Of a DNA stretch of 64,000 nt, positions 8,219 to 16,314 are shown piece after piece. This DNA comes from UBA8079 sp965205535. Its GTDB lineage: Bacteria > Pseudomonadota > Alphaproteobacteria > UBA6615. Made by a program: the position numbers and the translations under genes. The DNA is taken from positions 1,302,001 through 1,366,000 of the forward strand of contig CBDBHH010000005.1 in the NCBI GenBank assembly GCA_965205535.1, read 5' to 3'. The notes under the pieces are model-generated. The model did no database searches. It was not told the DNA's origin and saw only the letters and a program-made list of their open reading frames with translations. Within the stretch, counting starts at the first letter, position 1; each line of letters starts with the position of its first letter.

Positions 8219-8995
8219 TCAGATCCTGCGCGCGGTGTGAATGGCCGCGATGCCGCCCGACAGGTTGCGCATGCGCACGGACTCCAGCCCCGCGTTGCGG
8301 ATCAGTTCGCTGTAAGCCTGTTGTTCGGGGAACTGGCGAATGCTTTCGGCGAGATACCGGTAGGCGGCCTCGTCGCGCGCGATACGTTTTCCAAGCCAGG
8401 GCAGAACCGAGAAGGAATAGCGGTCGTAGATCTCGTCCAGCACGGGCAGAACGACCTGGCTGAATTCGAGGCAGAGAAATTGTCCGCCGGGACGCAGAAC
8501 CCGGCGCGCTTCGGCCAGGGCGGCGGGAATGTCCGTGACGTTGCGCATGCCGAACGCGATTGTGTAGGCGTCGAAACTTGAATCCGGGGCCGGCAGTGCT
8601 TCCGCATCACCGCAGACCCAGCGGATACCGTCATCACGGTTGAGAATGCCGCGGTCGATCGCCCGATCCCGGCCGACGGCCAGCATGTCGGCGTTGATAT
8701 CGCAGACCGTGATCCGGGTATTGGGCCGGGCTTTCTCGCGGATACGGAACGCAATGTCACCTGTGCCGCCTGCCACGTCCACGACTTGCAGATCCGGTCG
8801 CTGGGCGACCATGCCGACGAAAATCGATTTCCAGAACCGGTGAACCCCCATGCTCATCAGGTCGTTCATCAGGTCGTAGCTGCCGGCCACGGACGAGAAA
8901 ACATCGCGCACGCGTCCGCTCTTCTCGGAGACGGGAACGTCTTCGAAGCCGAAATGGGTGGTGTCGTGCGTCGATTTGGGGCCAGGTTCGCGCAT
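8219..8995 (-). CDS. ubiE: Demethylmenaquinone/ubiquinone C-methyltransferase
   Basis: A 258-residue SAM-dependent methyltransferase that adds the C-methyl group of the ubiquinone ring. It shows the UbiE signature VFSSVAGSYDLMNDLMSMGVH near residue 35, the SAM-binding VVDVAGGTGDIAFRIRE (about 70-86), and the second signature VLRPGGQFLCLEFS. The ATG at 8995 gives the usual short lead before the FGFEDV segment; longer frames extend into the divergent mutM promoter. First gene of ubiE-ubiB, divergent from mutM with about 110 bp between the starts. Confidence 0.95.
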   Translation of the reverse strand: MREPGPKSTHDTTHFGFEDVPVSEKSGRVRDVFSSVAGSYDLMNDLMSMGVHRFWKSIFVGMVAQRPDLQVVDVAGGTGDIAFRIREKARPNTRITVCDINADMLAVGRDRAIDRGILNRDDGIRWVCGDAEALPAPDSSFDAYTIAFGMRNVTDIPAALAEARRVLRPGGQFLCLEFSQVVLPVLDEIYDRYSFSVLPWLGKRIARDEAAYRYLAESIRQFPEQQAYSELIRNAGLESVRMRNLSGGIAAIHTARRI

Positions 8996-9104
8996 AGCGG
9001 GGGGAACATATCGGACGAGGGCCTCGAGCGGCAAAAGAAAAGCCGCCCTGCGACCATGTGCGTGATAAGACAAATGCGCCTGAAATCCGACGCCGGATGT
9101 CGAT

Positions 9105-9983
9105 ATGCCCGAATTGCCCGAAGTCGAAACCGTTGTTCGCGGCCTGCGTCCCGCGCTCGAAGGCAAACGCCTGGCCCGGGTCGAGCTCCGCCGGCCGGAC
9201 CTGAGGTTTCCGTTTCCTGAAGGTTTCGCCGATCGTCTGACCGGCCGCACCGTGACCGAGGTCGTGCGTCGCGCGAAATATATTCTCATCCGCCTCGACA
9301 ATCACACGACATGGCTTGCCCATCTCGGCATGTCCGGCCGATTCACGGTGACCCCCGGTGCAGCCGCGTCTTCCGGCCAGGCCGGGCATAACTCCGGCTG
9401 GGCCATGCCGGAAAAGCACGACCATGTTCTGATCGAGGCCGAGGATGGTGGCCGGATCATCTACAACGACACACGCCGGTTCGGGTTCATGGATCTGATA
9501 GCGCCGGATGGGGAAGCCGAAAGTCCGCATCTGCGGACCCTGGGCCTGGAACCTCTTTCGGATGAATTTTCGGGCGAATACCTTGCAGGCACGCTGCGCG
9601 GCAAGCGAACCCCGATCAAGGCCGCACTGCTCGACCAGCGGGTCGTCGCTGGAATCGGCAATATCTATGCCTGTGAAGCCCTGTGGCGGGCCGGAATCAG
9701 TCCCCGACGAAGCGCACACACCGTTGCGGGCAACCGCGCGACGCGGCTGGTCGACGCGGTCCGAGATGTCCTGGGTGAGGCGATTGAGGCTGGCGGTTCG
9801 TCGTTGCGTGACTATGTCCAGACCGACGGGGAGCTCGGTTACTTCCAGCATCGCTGGGCGGTCTATGACCGCGCGGGTGAGGCCTGCTCCAAATGCGTCG
9901 AGGCGGGGATCGAGGATTGCCGCATTAACCGGATCGTTCAATCCGGGCGATCCACTTTCTATTGCTCTCGGCAGCAACGTTGA
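9105..9983 (+). CDS. mutM: Formamidopyrimidine-DNA glycosylase
   Basis: A 292-residue bifunctional DNA glycosylase/AP lyase removing 8-oxoguanine and formamidopyrimidines. MPELPEVETVVRGL carries the catalytic Pro2 and Glu3; the helix-two-turn-helix contains VVAGIGNIYACEALWRAGI. An insert after residue 85 (about 20 residues rich in Ala, Ser and Gly) is typical of alphaproteobacterial forms. The C-terminal zinc finger reads CSKC, then CRINRIVQSGRSTFYC and SRQQR: the fourth zinc cysteine of the usual CxxCQ ending is a glutamine here, and an extra cysteine lies just before RINRIV. Start is fixed by the obligatory Pro2. Confidence 0.95.
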   Translation: MPELPEVETVVRGLRPALEGKRLARVELRRPDLRFPFPEGFADRLTGRTVTEVVRRAKYILIRLDNHTTWLAHLGMSGRFTVTPGAAASSGQAGHNSGWAMPEKHDHVLIEAEDGGRIIYNDTRRFGFMDLIAPDGEAESPHLRTLGLEPLSDEFSGEYLAGTLRGKRTPIKAALLDQRVVAGIGNIYACEALWRAGISPRRSAHTVAGNRATRLVDAVRDVLGEAIEAGGSSLRDYVQTDGELGYFQHRWAVYDRAGEACSKCVEAGIEDCRINRIVQSGRSTFYCSRQQR

Positions 9984-9998
9984 GCTAAGAGCGGCGTT

Positions 9999-10391
9999 AT
10001 GTTGCTTTGCACAATAACGATCCCGCGCGCCGCAGCGGTGCTGTTGTCTGCATTGTTGGTGCTGGCGGCACCTGCGAGCCCGGTGGCCGCGCAAGGGCCG
10101 ACGTTTCTGGCGGATGTGGATGATTTGCCACTGGCGCCGGGCCTCGTTGAGGACGCAAACGAACGGGTTGCCTTCGACAAGCCCGAGGGCCGGATCGTGC
10201 AGGCGGTGGCGCGAGGGCGTGCGGACCCGGCCGGTGTGCGTGCCTTTTATGCCGAGACCTTGCCTGCCCTGGGTTGGCAACCACGCAACGAACAGTCCTG
10301 GACGCGGGGCACGGAGACGTTGCGCTTGAAACTGGACATCACGGACGGGGTCGTTGTTGTCCGCTTCGCCATTGCGCCCAGCGCGTCATAG
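9999..10391 (+). CDS. Small secreted protein of unknown function
   Basis: A 130-residue protein with a clear signal peptide (about residues 1-31: AAAVLLSALLVLAAPASPVAAQ with cleavage near AQG). The mature part contains ADVDDLPLAPGLVEDANERV and PAGVRAFYAETLPALGWQ, the pattern of small periplasmic proteins in which a compact domain follows a helix. No catalytic motif is visible. It starts 15 bp after the mutM stop and lies before the enoyl-CoA hydratase gene, so it may share the mutM transcript. Position between mutM and the hydratase recurs in related genomes as far as remembered, but function is unknown. Confidence 0.75.
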   Translation: MLLCTITIPRAAAVLLSALLVLAAPASPVAAQGPTFLADVDDLPLAPGLVEDANERVAFDKPEGRIVQAVARGRADPAGVRAFYAETLPALGWQPRNEQSWTRGTETLRLKLDITDGVVVVRFAIAPSAS

Positions 10392-10486
10392 GCGAGTGCG
10401 CGACACGCCCATGCGCTCGACGATCGTTCGGGACTTTGACCACGGATTTTGAAATTCAAACCATTTGTCAGATTGAGGAGGCCAGC

Positions 10487-11263
10487 ATGGCCTATGAGAA
10501 TATTGAAACGGAAATACAAGGCCATGTCGGCGTCGTCCGGCTAAACCGGCCCAAGGCGCTGAACGCCCTGTGTGATGCGCTGATTGGTGAGCTGGGCCTG
10601 GCGCTCGATGCGTTCGAGGCAGACGATAATATCGGCTGCATCGCCCTCACCGGCTCCGAGAAAGCCTTTGCGGCCGGCGCCGACATCAAGGAGATGGCAG
10701 ACAAATCCTATATGGATGCCTATCTCGCGGATTTCATCACGAAGGGTTGGGAGCGGGTGACGACCTGCCGCAAGCCGGTCGTGGCGGCCGTGGCAGGATA
10801 TGCCCTGGGCGGGGGCTGTGAACTTGCGATGATGTGCGATTTCATCATCGCGGCCGACAATGCGAAATTCGGTCAGCCCGAGATCACCATCGGCACCATT
10901 CCCGGCGCAGGCGGCACACAGCGCCTGACGCGTTTCGTGGGCAAGTCAAAGGCCATGGAGATGGTTCTGACCGGCCGCATGATGGACGCCGAGGAGGCGG
11001 AGCGTGCGGGACTTGTCAGCCGTGTGGTGCCGCTGGAATCGCTGATGGACGAGGCGATGCAGGCAGCGAACACGATCAGCGGCCTGTCCCGGCCTATGGT
11101 GATGATGGCGAAAGAGGCCGTTAACCGGGCCTATGAGAGCACCTTGTCCGAGGGGGTACGCTTCGAGCGCCGGCTGTTCCATTCGACCTTTGCGACCGAA
11201 GACCAGAAGGAAGGGATGGCGGCGTTCGTCGAGAAGCGGCAGCCCAACTTCAAGAACAAGTAG
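10487..11263 (+). CDS. Enoyl-CoA hydratase
   Basis: A 258-residue crotonase-fold enzyme hydrating trans-2-enoyl-CoA in beta-oxidation or related acyl-CoA metabolism. The oxyanion-hole segments AAGADIKEMADKSY and GYALGGGCELAMMCDF are intact. The two catalytic glutamates lie in GGGCELA and in the stretch PEITIGTIPGAGGTQRLTR. A strong ribosome site (GAGGAGG) lies 5-6 bases before ATG 10487. Length equals the classical short-chain hydratase (FadB1x/Ech type). It lies between a small secreted-protein gene and rpsT, its usual place in alphaproteobacterial chromosomes. Confidence 0.93.
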   Translation: MAYENIETEIQGHVGVVRLNRPKALNALCDALIGELGLALDAFEADDNIGCIALTGSEKAFAAGADIKEMADKSYMDAYLADFITKGWERVTTCRKPVVAAVAGYALGGGCELAMMCDFIIAADNAKFGQPEITIGTIPGAGGTQRLTRFVGKSKAMEMVLTGRMMDAEEAERAGLVSRVVPLESLMDEAMQAANTISGLSRPMVMMAKEAVNRAYESTLSEGVRFERRLFHSTFATEDQKEGMAAFVEKRQPNFKNK

Positions 11264-11403
11264 GAACCAGATGGTCCCGGTGGGGTCAGGCCGCGTTCGT
11301 CGTGGCCGAATTCCTTCGTATTTCAGACCGTTGCGACCTTGACGGGCCCCCGGACCCCGTCTATACACCGCGCCCGAACACTCAATCGAATTCGAGAAGC
11401 AAT

Positions 11404-11667
11404 ATGGCCAATCATCATTCGGCAAAAGTACGCATTCGTCGCAACGAGCGGCGCGCCACGATCAACGGAAACCGGATCGGGCGCATCCGCACGCATGTGA
11501 AACTGGTCGAAGCGGCGATTGCCGCAGGCGATAAGCCGGCCGCCACGGCCGCACTGCGCGCGGCGCAACCTGAAATGCAACGGGGTGCGCAAAAAGGTGT
11601 CATCCACGCCAACACGGTATCGCGCAAGTTGTCGCGCTTGTCGGCCCGGATAAAGGCCTTGGCGTAA
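11404..11667 (+). CDS. rpsT: 30S ribosomal protein S20
   Basis: An 87-residue basic protein that binds 16S rRNA in the small subunit. It begins MANHHSAKVRIRRNERRATI and ends VSRKLSRLSARIKALA, typical of S20, with high Arg/Lys/Ala content throughout. ATG 11404 follows a purine-rich site (GAGAAGCAAT). It is followed by a strong intrinsic terminator and then the dnaA leader. rpsT directly before dnaA is a known alphaproteobacterial order, for example in Caulobacter. Confidence 0.97.
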   Translation: MANHHSAKVRIRRNERRATINGNRIGRIRTHVKLVEAAIAAGDKPAATAALRAAQPEMQRGAQKGVIHANTVSRKLSRLSARIKALA

Positions 11668-11695
11668 CCAACGACCCTGTCAGCATTTATACCGA

Positions 11696-11719
11696 CCGCG
11701 CCCATTTGGCGCGGTTTTT
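11696..11719 (+). terminator. Rho-independent terminator after rpsT
   Basis: A 7-bp perfect stem CCGCGCC/GGCGCGG with a 5-base loop (CATTT) is followed by five T residues, 29 bases after the rpsT stop. It separates rpsT transcription from the dnaA leader. Confidence 0.8.
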
Positions 11720-12286
11720 ATTTGCGCGCAGGGTCGTTGTCCGGCGCGCGAAATTTTCGTGTTTTTTTACGCATTCGACCTTTTGACCAGTTGCTAGTCC
11801 CGACCTCTCACGCTATGCTCCATCTGCCTCACGGGACCGAGGACGCAGTAAAAATAAAGACTCGGCCAGTGGATTATCGGATAAATACAGAAGAGGGTTT
11901 TGAGAGACTAAGTTGGAGTAAATACAACTAAGTCTTTCGAGGGAAATTTGTGTCTGGGAGCAGTAAAAAGCCGATTACAAAAAATAAATACAAGTAAATC
12001 TGGTTTTTCATTTGCGGTTAGGCGCTTGCGTTTTCACCGCGACTTCTTTCTCGATCCCGTCGTCATTTCGACGCTTCTATCCGGTTCTTTCACTGTTGCT
12101 CGTGTGGCGCGGGGTGGACGTCGGTGTGTGCTTGGGGATTTCTCCCATGACATTGTTTGGTCCGTCGAGTTGTTGTGGGGTGTGTGTCGGCACCGCCTCG
12201 GGGCAACGAATTGGGTGCCGCGTGACCGATCCTGGCGGAGGGCGCGCGGTGAATTGGTTGGTCGAGTTCACGGAGAGTAACGCCAG
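11720..12286. promoter_or_regulatory. Long AT-rich leader upstream of dnaA
   Basis: A 567-bp stretch without a convincing gene. Bases 11830-12010 are markedly richer in A and T than the neighbouring DNA. They hold three exact copies of TAAATACA (11882-11889, 11919-11926, 11985-11992), a TTATCGGATAA palindrome (11874-11884) and paired ACTAAGT repeats. No perfect DnaA box (TTATCCACA) was seen, so an origin cannot be claimed. Short frames inside (for example 11722-11931 and 11948-12280) lack ribosome sites and family features. The region presumably carries dnaA promoters and cell-cycle control sites. Confidence 0.5.
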
Positions 12287-13720
12287 ATGAGTGAGCAGTG
12301 GGGGCAGAACGACGGAACGCTGACGGAGCAGTGGACCCGTGTACGCGCAAAGCTGCGCACCGATGTCGGGGAAGCTGCATTCAACAGCTGGCTTAAACCG
12401 TTGACGCTCGGAGATTTCAATGCCGGTCGCATCCGGGTGGCCGTGCCGACACGCTTCATGCGCGACTGGATCGATCAGAATTATGGCACCCGCCTGACCG
12501 AGTTGTGGGCCGACGAGAATGATGCGGTCCAGTCGGTCGAGATCATCGTCGAGCCGTCCCAGACGATTGTTCAGGCCGGTGCGCCGCCGCGTCAGCCGCT
12601 GGCCCAGCGTATCGAATCCGAGGCAGCACCGCGGGATTCCGAGACGACCGCGGGCGCCGACGTCGCCTCGGGGGGCGCGGAAAACGGTATTGGTGACATT
12701 CGCGCGTTTCTCGACGAACGTTTCAAATTTGGAAATTTTGTGGTCGGGCGCTCCAACGAGCTGGCCCATGCCGCCGCGCGCCGGGTCGGTGAGGCCAAGA
12801 CGGTCCCGTTCAACCCGCTGTTCCTGTATGGCGGCGTCGGCCTCGGCAAAACCCATTTGATGCATGCGATTGCCTGGCACCTCACCGAGCGTGAGCCCCA
12901 GCGGCGGGTCCTGTACATGTCCGCCGAGAAGTTCATGTACCAGTTCATCCGGGCGCTGCGTTACCGCACGATCATGGACTTCAAGGAGCAGTTCCGCTCC
13001 GTCGACGTTCTGATGATTGACGACATCCAGTTCATTGCCGGCAAGGATTCGACCCAGGAAGAATTCTTCCACACTTTCAACGCTCTGGTGGACCAGAACC
13101 GGCAGATCATCGTGTCGGCTGACAAGTCGCCGTCGGACCTCGAAGGCATGGAAGAGCGCCTTAAGTCGCGCCTGGGCTGCGGTCTCGTGGCCGATATTCA
13201 CCCGACCGATTACGAGCTGCGTCTGGGCATTCTGCAGGCCAAGGGCGAGCAGATCGGCGCCGAGATTCCCGACAAGGTGCTGGAGTTTCTCGCGCACAAG
13301 ATCACCTCGAACGTGCGTGAGCTTGAAGGCGCGCTCAATCGCATCGTCGCCCACACCACGCTGGTTGGCCGGCCGGTGACCCTCGAGACAACGCAGGATG
13401 TCCTCCACGACCTTCTGCGGGCCAATGACCGTCGTGTCACGATCGAGGAAATCCAGAAGCGTGTGGCCGAACATTTCAACATTCGCCTCGCGGATATGCA
13501 TTCGGCACGACGTGCCCGCGCGGTTGCGCGGCCGCGCCAGGTGGCGATGTATCTGGCCAAGCAGCTCACGTCGCGTTCGCTGCCCGAGATCGGCCGAAAG
13601 TTCGGTGGCCGGGATCACACGACGGTCATGCATGCGGTTCGCAAGGTCGAGGAATTGCGCTCGGCTGACATCGGATTTAACGAAGATGTCGAGCTGCTGC
13701 GCCGGATGCTGGAAATCTGA
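12287..13720 (+). CDS. dnaA: Chromosomal replication initiator protein DnaA
   Basis: A 477-residue AAA+ ATPase that unwinds the origin and loads helicase. Domain I (about 1-90) contains AAFNSWLKPLTLGDFNAGRI. Domain II is a variable linker up to about residue 140. Domain III has the Walker A loop YGGVGLGKTHLMHAIAWHL and Walker B LMIDDIQFIAG, plus sensor regions. Domain IV ends with the DnaA signature IGRKFGGRDHTTVMHAVRKV that reads DnaA boxes. Length is normal. It is transcribed apart from dnaN: a 239-bp gap with its own promoter signal follows. Confidence 0.97.
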   Translation: MSEQWGQNDGTLTEQWTRVRAKLRTDVGEAAFNSWLKPLTLGDFNAGRIRVAVPTRFMRDWIDQNYGTRLTELWADENDAVQSVEIIVEPSQTIVQAGAPPRQPLAQRIESEAAPRDSETTAGADVASGGAENGIGDIRAFLDERFKFGNFVVGRSNELAHAAARRVGEAKTVPFNPLFLYGGVGLGKTHLMHAIAWHLTEREPQRRVLYMSAEKFMYQFIRALRYRTIMDFKEQFRSVDVLMIDDIQFIAGKDSTQEEFFHTFNALVDQNRQIIVSADKSPSDLEGMEERLKSRLGCGLVADIHPTDYELRLGILQAKGEQIGAEIPDKVLEFLAHKITSNVRELEGALNRIVAHTTLVGRPVTLETTQDVLHDLLRANDRRVTIEEIQKRVAEHFNIRLADMHSARRARAVARPRQVAMYLAKQLTSRSLPEIGRKFGGRDHTTVMHAVRKVEELRSADIGFNEDVELLRRMLEI

Positions 13721-13808
13721 ACCGCACTGCGTCCCGCGCCTTTTTGTAAGGCCTTGAAGTAGAACCATAATTTGGACTGTTCGCGTCAGCGTTCGGTGGC
13801 TGATTTGC

Positions 13809-13837
13809 CTGACGAATCAGGCAGTATTTGCTATACT
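13809..13837 (+). promoter_or_regulatory. Putative sigma70 promoter for dnaN, overlapping a hairpin
   Basis: An extended -10 element (TG, one base, TATACT at 13832-13837) lies 17 bases after CTGACG (13809-13814), a 4/6 match to the -35 consensus. A perfect hairpin TGCCTGA-CGAA-TCAGGCA (13806-13823) overlaps the -35 side and could be an operator or part of a weak dnaA terminator. Transcription would begin about 115 bases before the dnaN start. Confidence 0.45.
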
Positions 13838-13959
13838 TTCCGCACTTCAGATTTCCCGGATTTCCGGGCGCTCGCGACAAGTAGGACAAACCTCGTCGCA
13901 TCCTGCGTTACACCCCATTCCGGGGAGCCGCATCCGGGGCCAAAAAGGACCGACGAAGA

Positions 13960-15078
13960 ATGAAACTGACCATCGAGCGCGCGACGTTCCTCAAGGCGTT
14001 GGCACATGTCCAGAGCGTCGTTGAGCGCCGCAACACGATCCCGATCCTCGCCAATGTTCTTCTCGACGGTAAAAATGGCGGTTTGACGCTGAGCGCGACC
14101 GACATGGACCTCGCCATCAACGAAACCGTACCTGCAGAGACCGCGCAGGAAGGTTCGACGACGGCGCCGGCCCATACGCTTTATGACATTGTGCGCAAAC
14201 TCCCGGATGGCGCCCAGGTCGAAATCGAGACCGATGCCGCCGCGGGCCAGATGCTGATCAAGGCGGGCCGCTCGAAGTTCAATCTCGCGACGCTGCCGGT
14301 CGAGGATTTCCCGACCATGAGCGGCGGCGACATGCCCCATACCTTCACCCTCGAGGCCGAAGATCTGCGCACGCTCGTCGACCGTACGCGGTTTGCCGTT
14401 TCGACCGAGGAGACCCGTTATTACCTGAACGGTATCTTCCTGCACGCAGCCGACCAGGACGGGACCAACGTTTTGCGCGCCGTGGCGACCGACGGGCATC
14501 GCCTGGCCCGGGTTCAGTTGCCGATGCCTGACGGTGGCGAGGGCATTCCCGGCGTCATCGTGCCGCGAAAGGCGATTGGCGAGCTGCGCAAACTCATCGA
14601 GGAGACAACCGATCCGATCGAGATTGCGCTCTCCGACACACGCATTCGCATGACTTTCGATGATGCCGTGCTGACCTCGAAACTGATCGACGGCACCTTC
14701 CCCGACTACGAGCGGGTGATCCCGAAGGACAATGACAAGATCCTCTCCGTCGACCGCAATGTGTTTGCCCAGGCTGTAGACCGGGTCTCAACCATTTCGT
14801 CGGAGAAGAGCCGCGCCATCAAGCTGGCGGTCGGGCCGAGCCAATTGACCCTGTCGGCCACGAGTGCGGAGAATGGCAGCGCGTCGGAGGAGCTCGAGGT
14901 GGCGTATGACGAGACCGAAATCGAAATCGGTTTCAACTCGCGCTATTTGCTCGATATCACCGCCCAGATCGAGAATGACAATGCGGAATTCGTCCTGGCG
15001 GATGCGTCCTCCCCGACGATCGTTCGCGACAGCGGAGACGAGAGCGCGCTTTATGTCCTCATGCCGATGCGCGTCTAG
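13960..15078 (+). CDS. dnaN: DNA polymerase III subunit beta (sliding clamp)
   Basis: A 372-residue clamp protein that encircles DNA and tethers polymerase. The N-terminus MKLTIERATFLKALAHVQSV and the three-fold repeated clamp fold are evident. Typical segments are FAVSTEETRYYLNGI around residue 145, the TDGHRLARVQLP stretch and the C-terminal ending ALYVLMPMRV. ATG 13960 follows GACGAAGA. Six bases separate its stop from recF, so dnaN, recF and gyrB are probably one operon. Confidence 0.97.
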   Translation: MKLTIERATFLKALAHVQSVVERRNTIPILANVLLDGKNGGLTLSATDMDLAINETVPAETAQEGSTTAPAHTLYDIVRKLPDGAQVEIETDAAAGQMLIKAGRSKFNLATLPVEDFPTMSGGDMPHTFTLEAEDLRTLVDRTRFAVSTEETRYYLNGIFLHAADQDGTNVLRAVATDGHRLARVQLPMPDGGEGIPGVIVPRKAIGELRKLIEETTDPIEIALSDTRIRMTFDDAVLTSKLIDGTFPDYERVIPKDNDKILSVDRNVFAQAVDRVSTISSEKSRAIKLAVGPSQLTLSATSAENGSASEELEVAYDETEIEIGFNSRYLLDITAQIENDNAEFVLADASSPTIVRDSGDESALYVLMPMRV

Positions 15079-15084
15079 CCGCGC

Positions 15085-16314
15085 GTGGTGACGATGACCC
15101 TCGATGACAGGCCCAATACCGCAGCCGACGCCCGGTCAGGTGGCGAATTGCGGGTGCCGGGGCATGTCGCGCGGCTGGATCTGACGAATTTCCGCAGCTA
15201 CGCAGCACTCCGCCTCGATGTCGGACCGTCGCCGGTCGTGCTGACCGGCGCCAATGGTGCGGGAAAGACCAACCTTCTCGAGGCATTGTCGTTTCTTGCA
15301 CCGGGCCGCGGTCTTCGCCGGGCCGCATTGCCCGACGTGGCGCGTGTGCATGCCGGGGCCTCGGCACTGTCCTGGGCGGTGGCCGCGCGCGTTGAGGGGG
15401 CGGATGGCGCGGTCGCGATGGGGACGGGAATGGAAACGAGTGCCAGCGACGGCGCGGCGCGTCGCGCGGTGCGTATCGACGGCGAGCCGGTACGCGGTCA
15501 GGCGGCTTTCGCAGAGCGGATCGCCATGATCTGGCTGGCACCGGACATGGATCGCCTGTTCATGGAGGGCGGCAGCGCGCGGCGGCGTTTTGTCGATCGC
15601 ATGGTCTATGGCTTCGATCCCGAGCATGCCCGCCGCATCGCGGTGTACGAACAGGCCATGCGGGGGCGCCAGAAGCTCTTGCGTGAGGGGACAGGCGACA
15701 GCGTCTGGCTGGCGGCGGAAGAAGAGACGATGGCCACGACGGGTATCGCGATCTCTGCGGCGCGCCGCGACGTGGTGGCACGCCTCGATGCGGCAATCAC
15801 CGCGGAAGCCGATGCGCGATCGCGGCCATTTCCCCGGGCTGGCCTGGCTTTCGAAGGCGAAATCGAGACCTGGCTTGCCGACGGACCGGCGCTCGAGGCC
15901 GAGGACCGCTTGCGCGACACCCTGGCGGCGGGGGGCGCGCGCGATGCGGACGCTGGCCGCGCCTTGCATGGTCCCCACCGCAGTGATCTGGCGGCCCATA
16001 ACCACGACAAGGATATGGCCGCGGCTCTGTGTTCGACGGGTGAGCAGAAAGCACTGCTGATCGCGATTGTTCTGGCCCATGCCCATTTGCTGGGCCTGAC
16101 GCGGGGCGCCGCCCCGGTTCTGTTGCTGGATGAAGTGGCCGCGCATCTCGACGAGGCGCGCCGTGCCGCGCTGGCGGAGCGCATTATCTCGCTCGGTGCT
16201 CAGGCGTGGCTAACAGGCACCGACCGGCACCTGTTCGAAGCCTTTGGTTCGGACGCCCAGATTTTTGAAGTGAACACCGGCGCGGTGGCGCCGGTCACAG
16301 GAGACTCGCCATGA
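15085..16314 (+). CDS. recF: DNA replication and repair protein RecF
   Basis: A 409-residue SMC-like ATPase that helps load RecA at gaps. Walker A VVLTGANGAGKTNLLEALSF is around residues 50-70, the RecF FLAPGRGLRRA segment follows, and the ABC signature and Walker B are in STGEQKALLIAIVLAHA and PVLLLDEVAAHLD. The central part is somewhat diverged from enterobacterial RecF, as usual for alphaproteobacteria. Start is uncertain: GTG 15085 or 15088 or ATG 15094 are all possible, with the core beginning near HVARLDLTNFRSY. The stop overlaps the gyrB start (ATGA). Confidence 0.94.
   Translation: MVTMTLDDRPNTAADARSGGELRVPGHVARLDLTNFRSYAALRLDVGPSPVVLTGANGAGKTNLLEALSFLAPGRGLRRAALPDVARVHAGASALSWAVAARVEGADGAVAMGTGMETSASDGAARRAVRIDGEPVRGQAAFAERIAMIWLAPDMDRLFMEGGSARRRFVDRMVYGFDPEHARRIAVYEQAMRGRQKLLREGTGDSVWLAAEEETMATTGIAISAARRDVVARLDAAITAEADARSRPFPRAGLAFEGEIETWLADGPALEAEDRLRDTLAAGGARDADAGRALHGPHRSDLAAHNHDKDMAAALCSTGEQKALLIAIVLAHAHLLGLTRGAAPVLLLDEVAAHLDEARRAALAERIISLGAQAWLTGTDRHLFEAFGSDAQIFEVNTGAVAPVTGDSP

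Noticed and set aside
11722..12280. Short frames in the dnaA leader
   Set aside because: No ribosome site, no recognisable sequence and position in an AT-rich control region.
11720..12286. Chromosomal origin next to dnaA
   Set aside because: No perfect DnaA boxes were seen, and in many alphaproteobacteria the origin is not next to dnaA.
12077..13768. 563-codon open frame antisense to dnaA
   Set aside because: It mirrors dnaA over its whole length; GC-rich third positions keep the opposite strand open. No family features or ribosome site.
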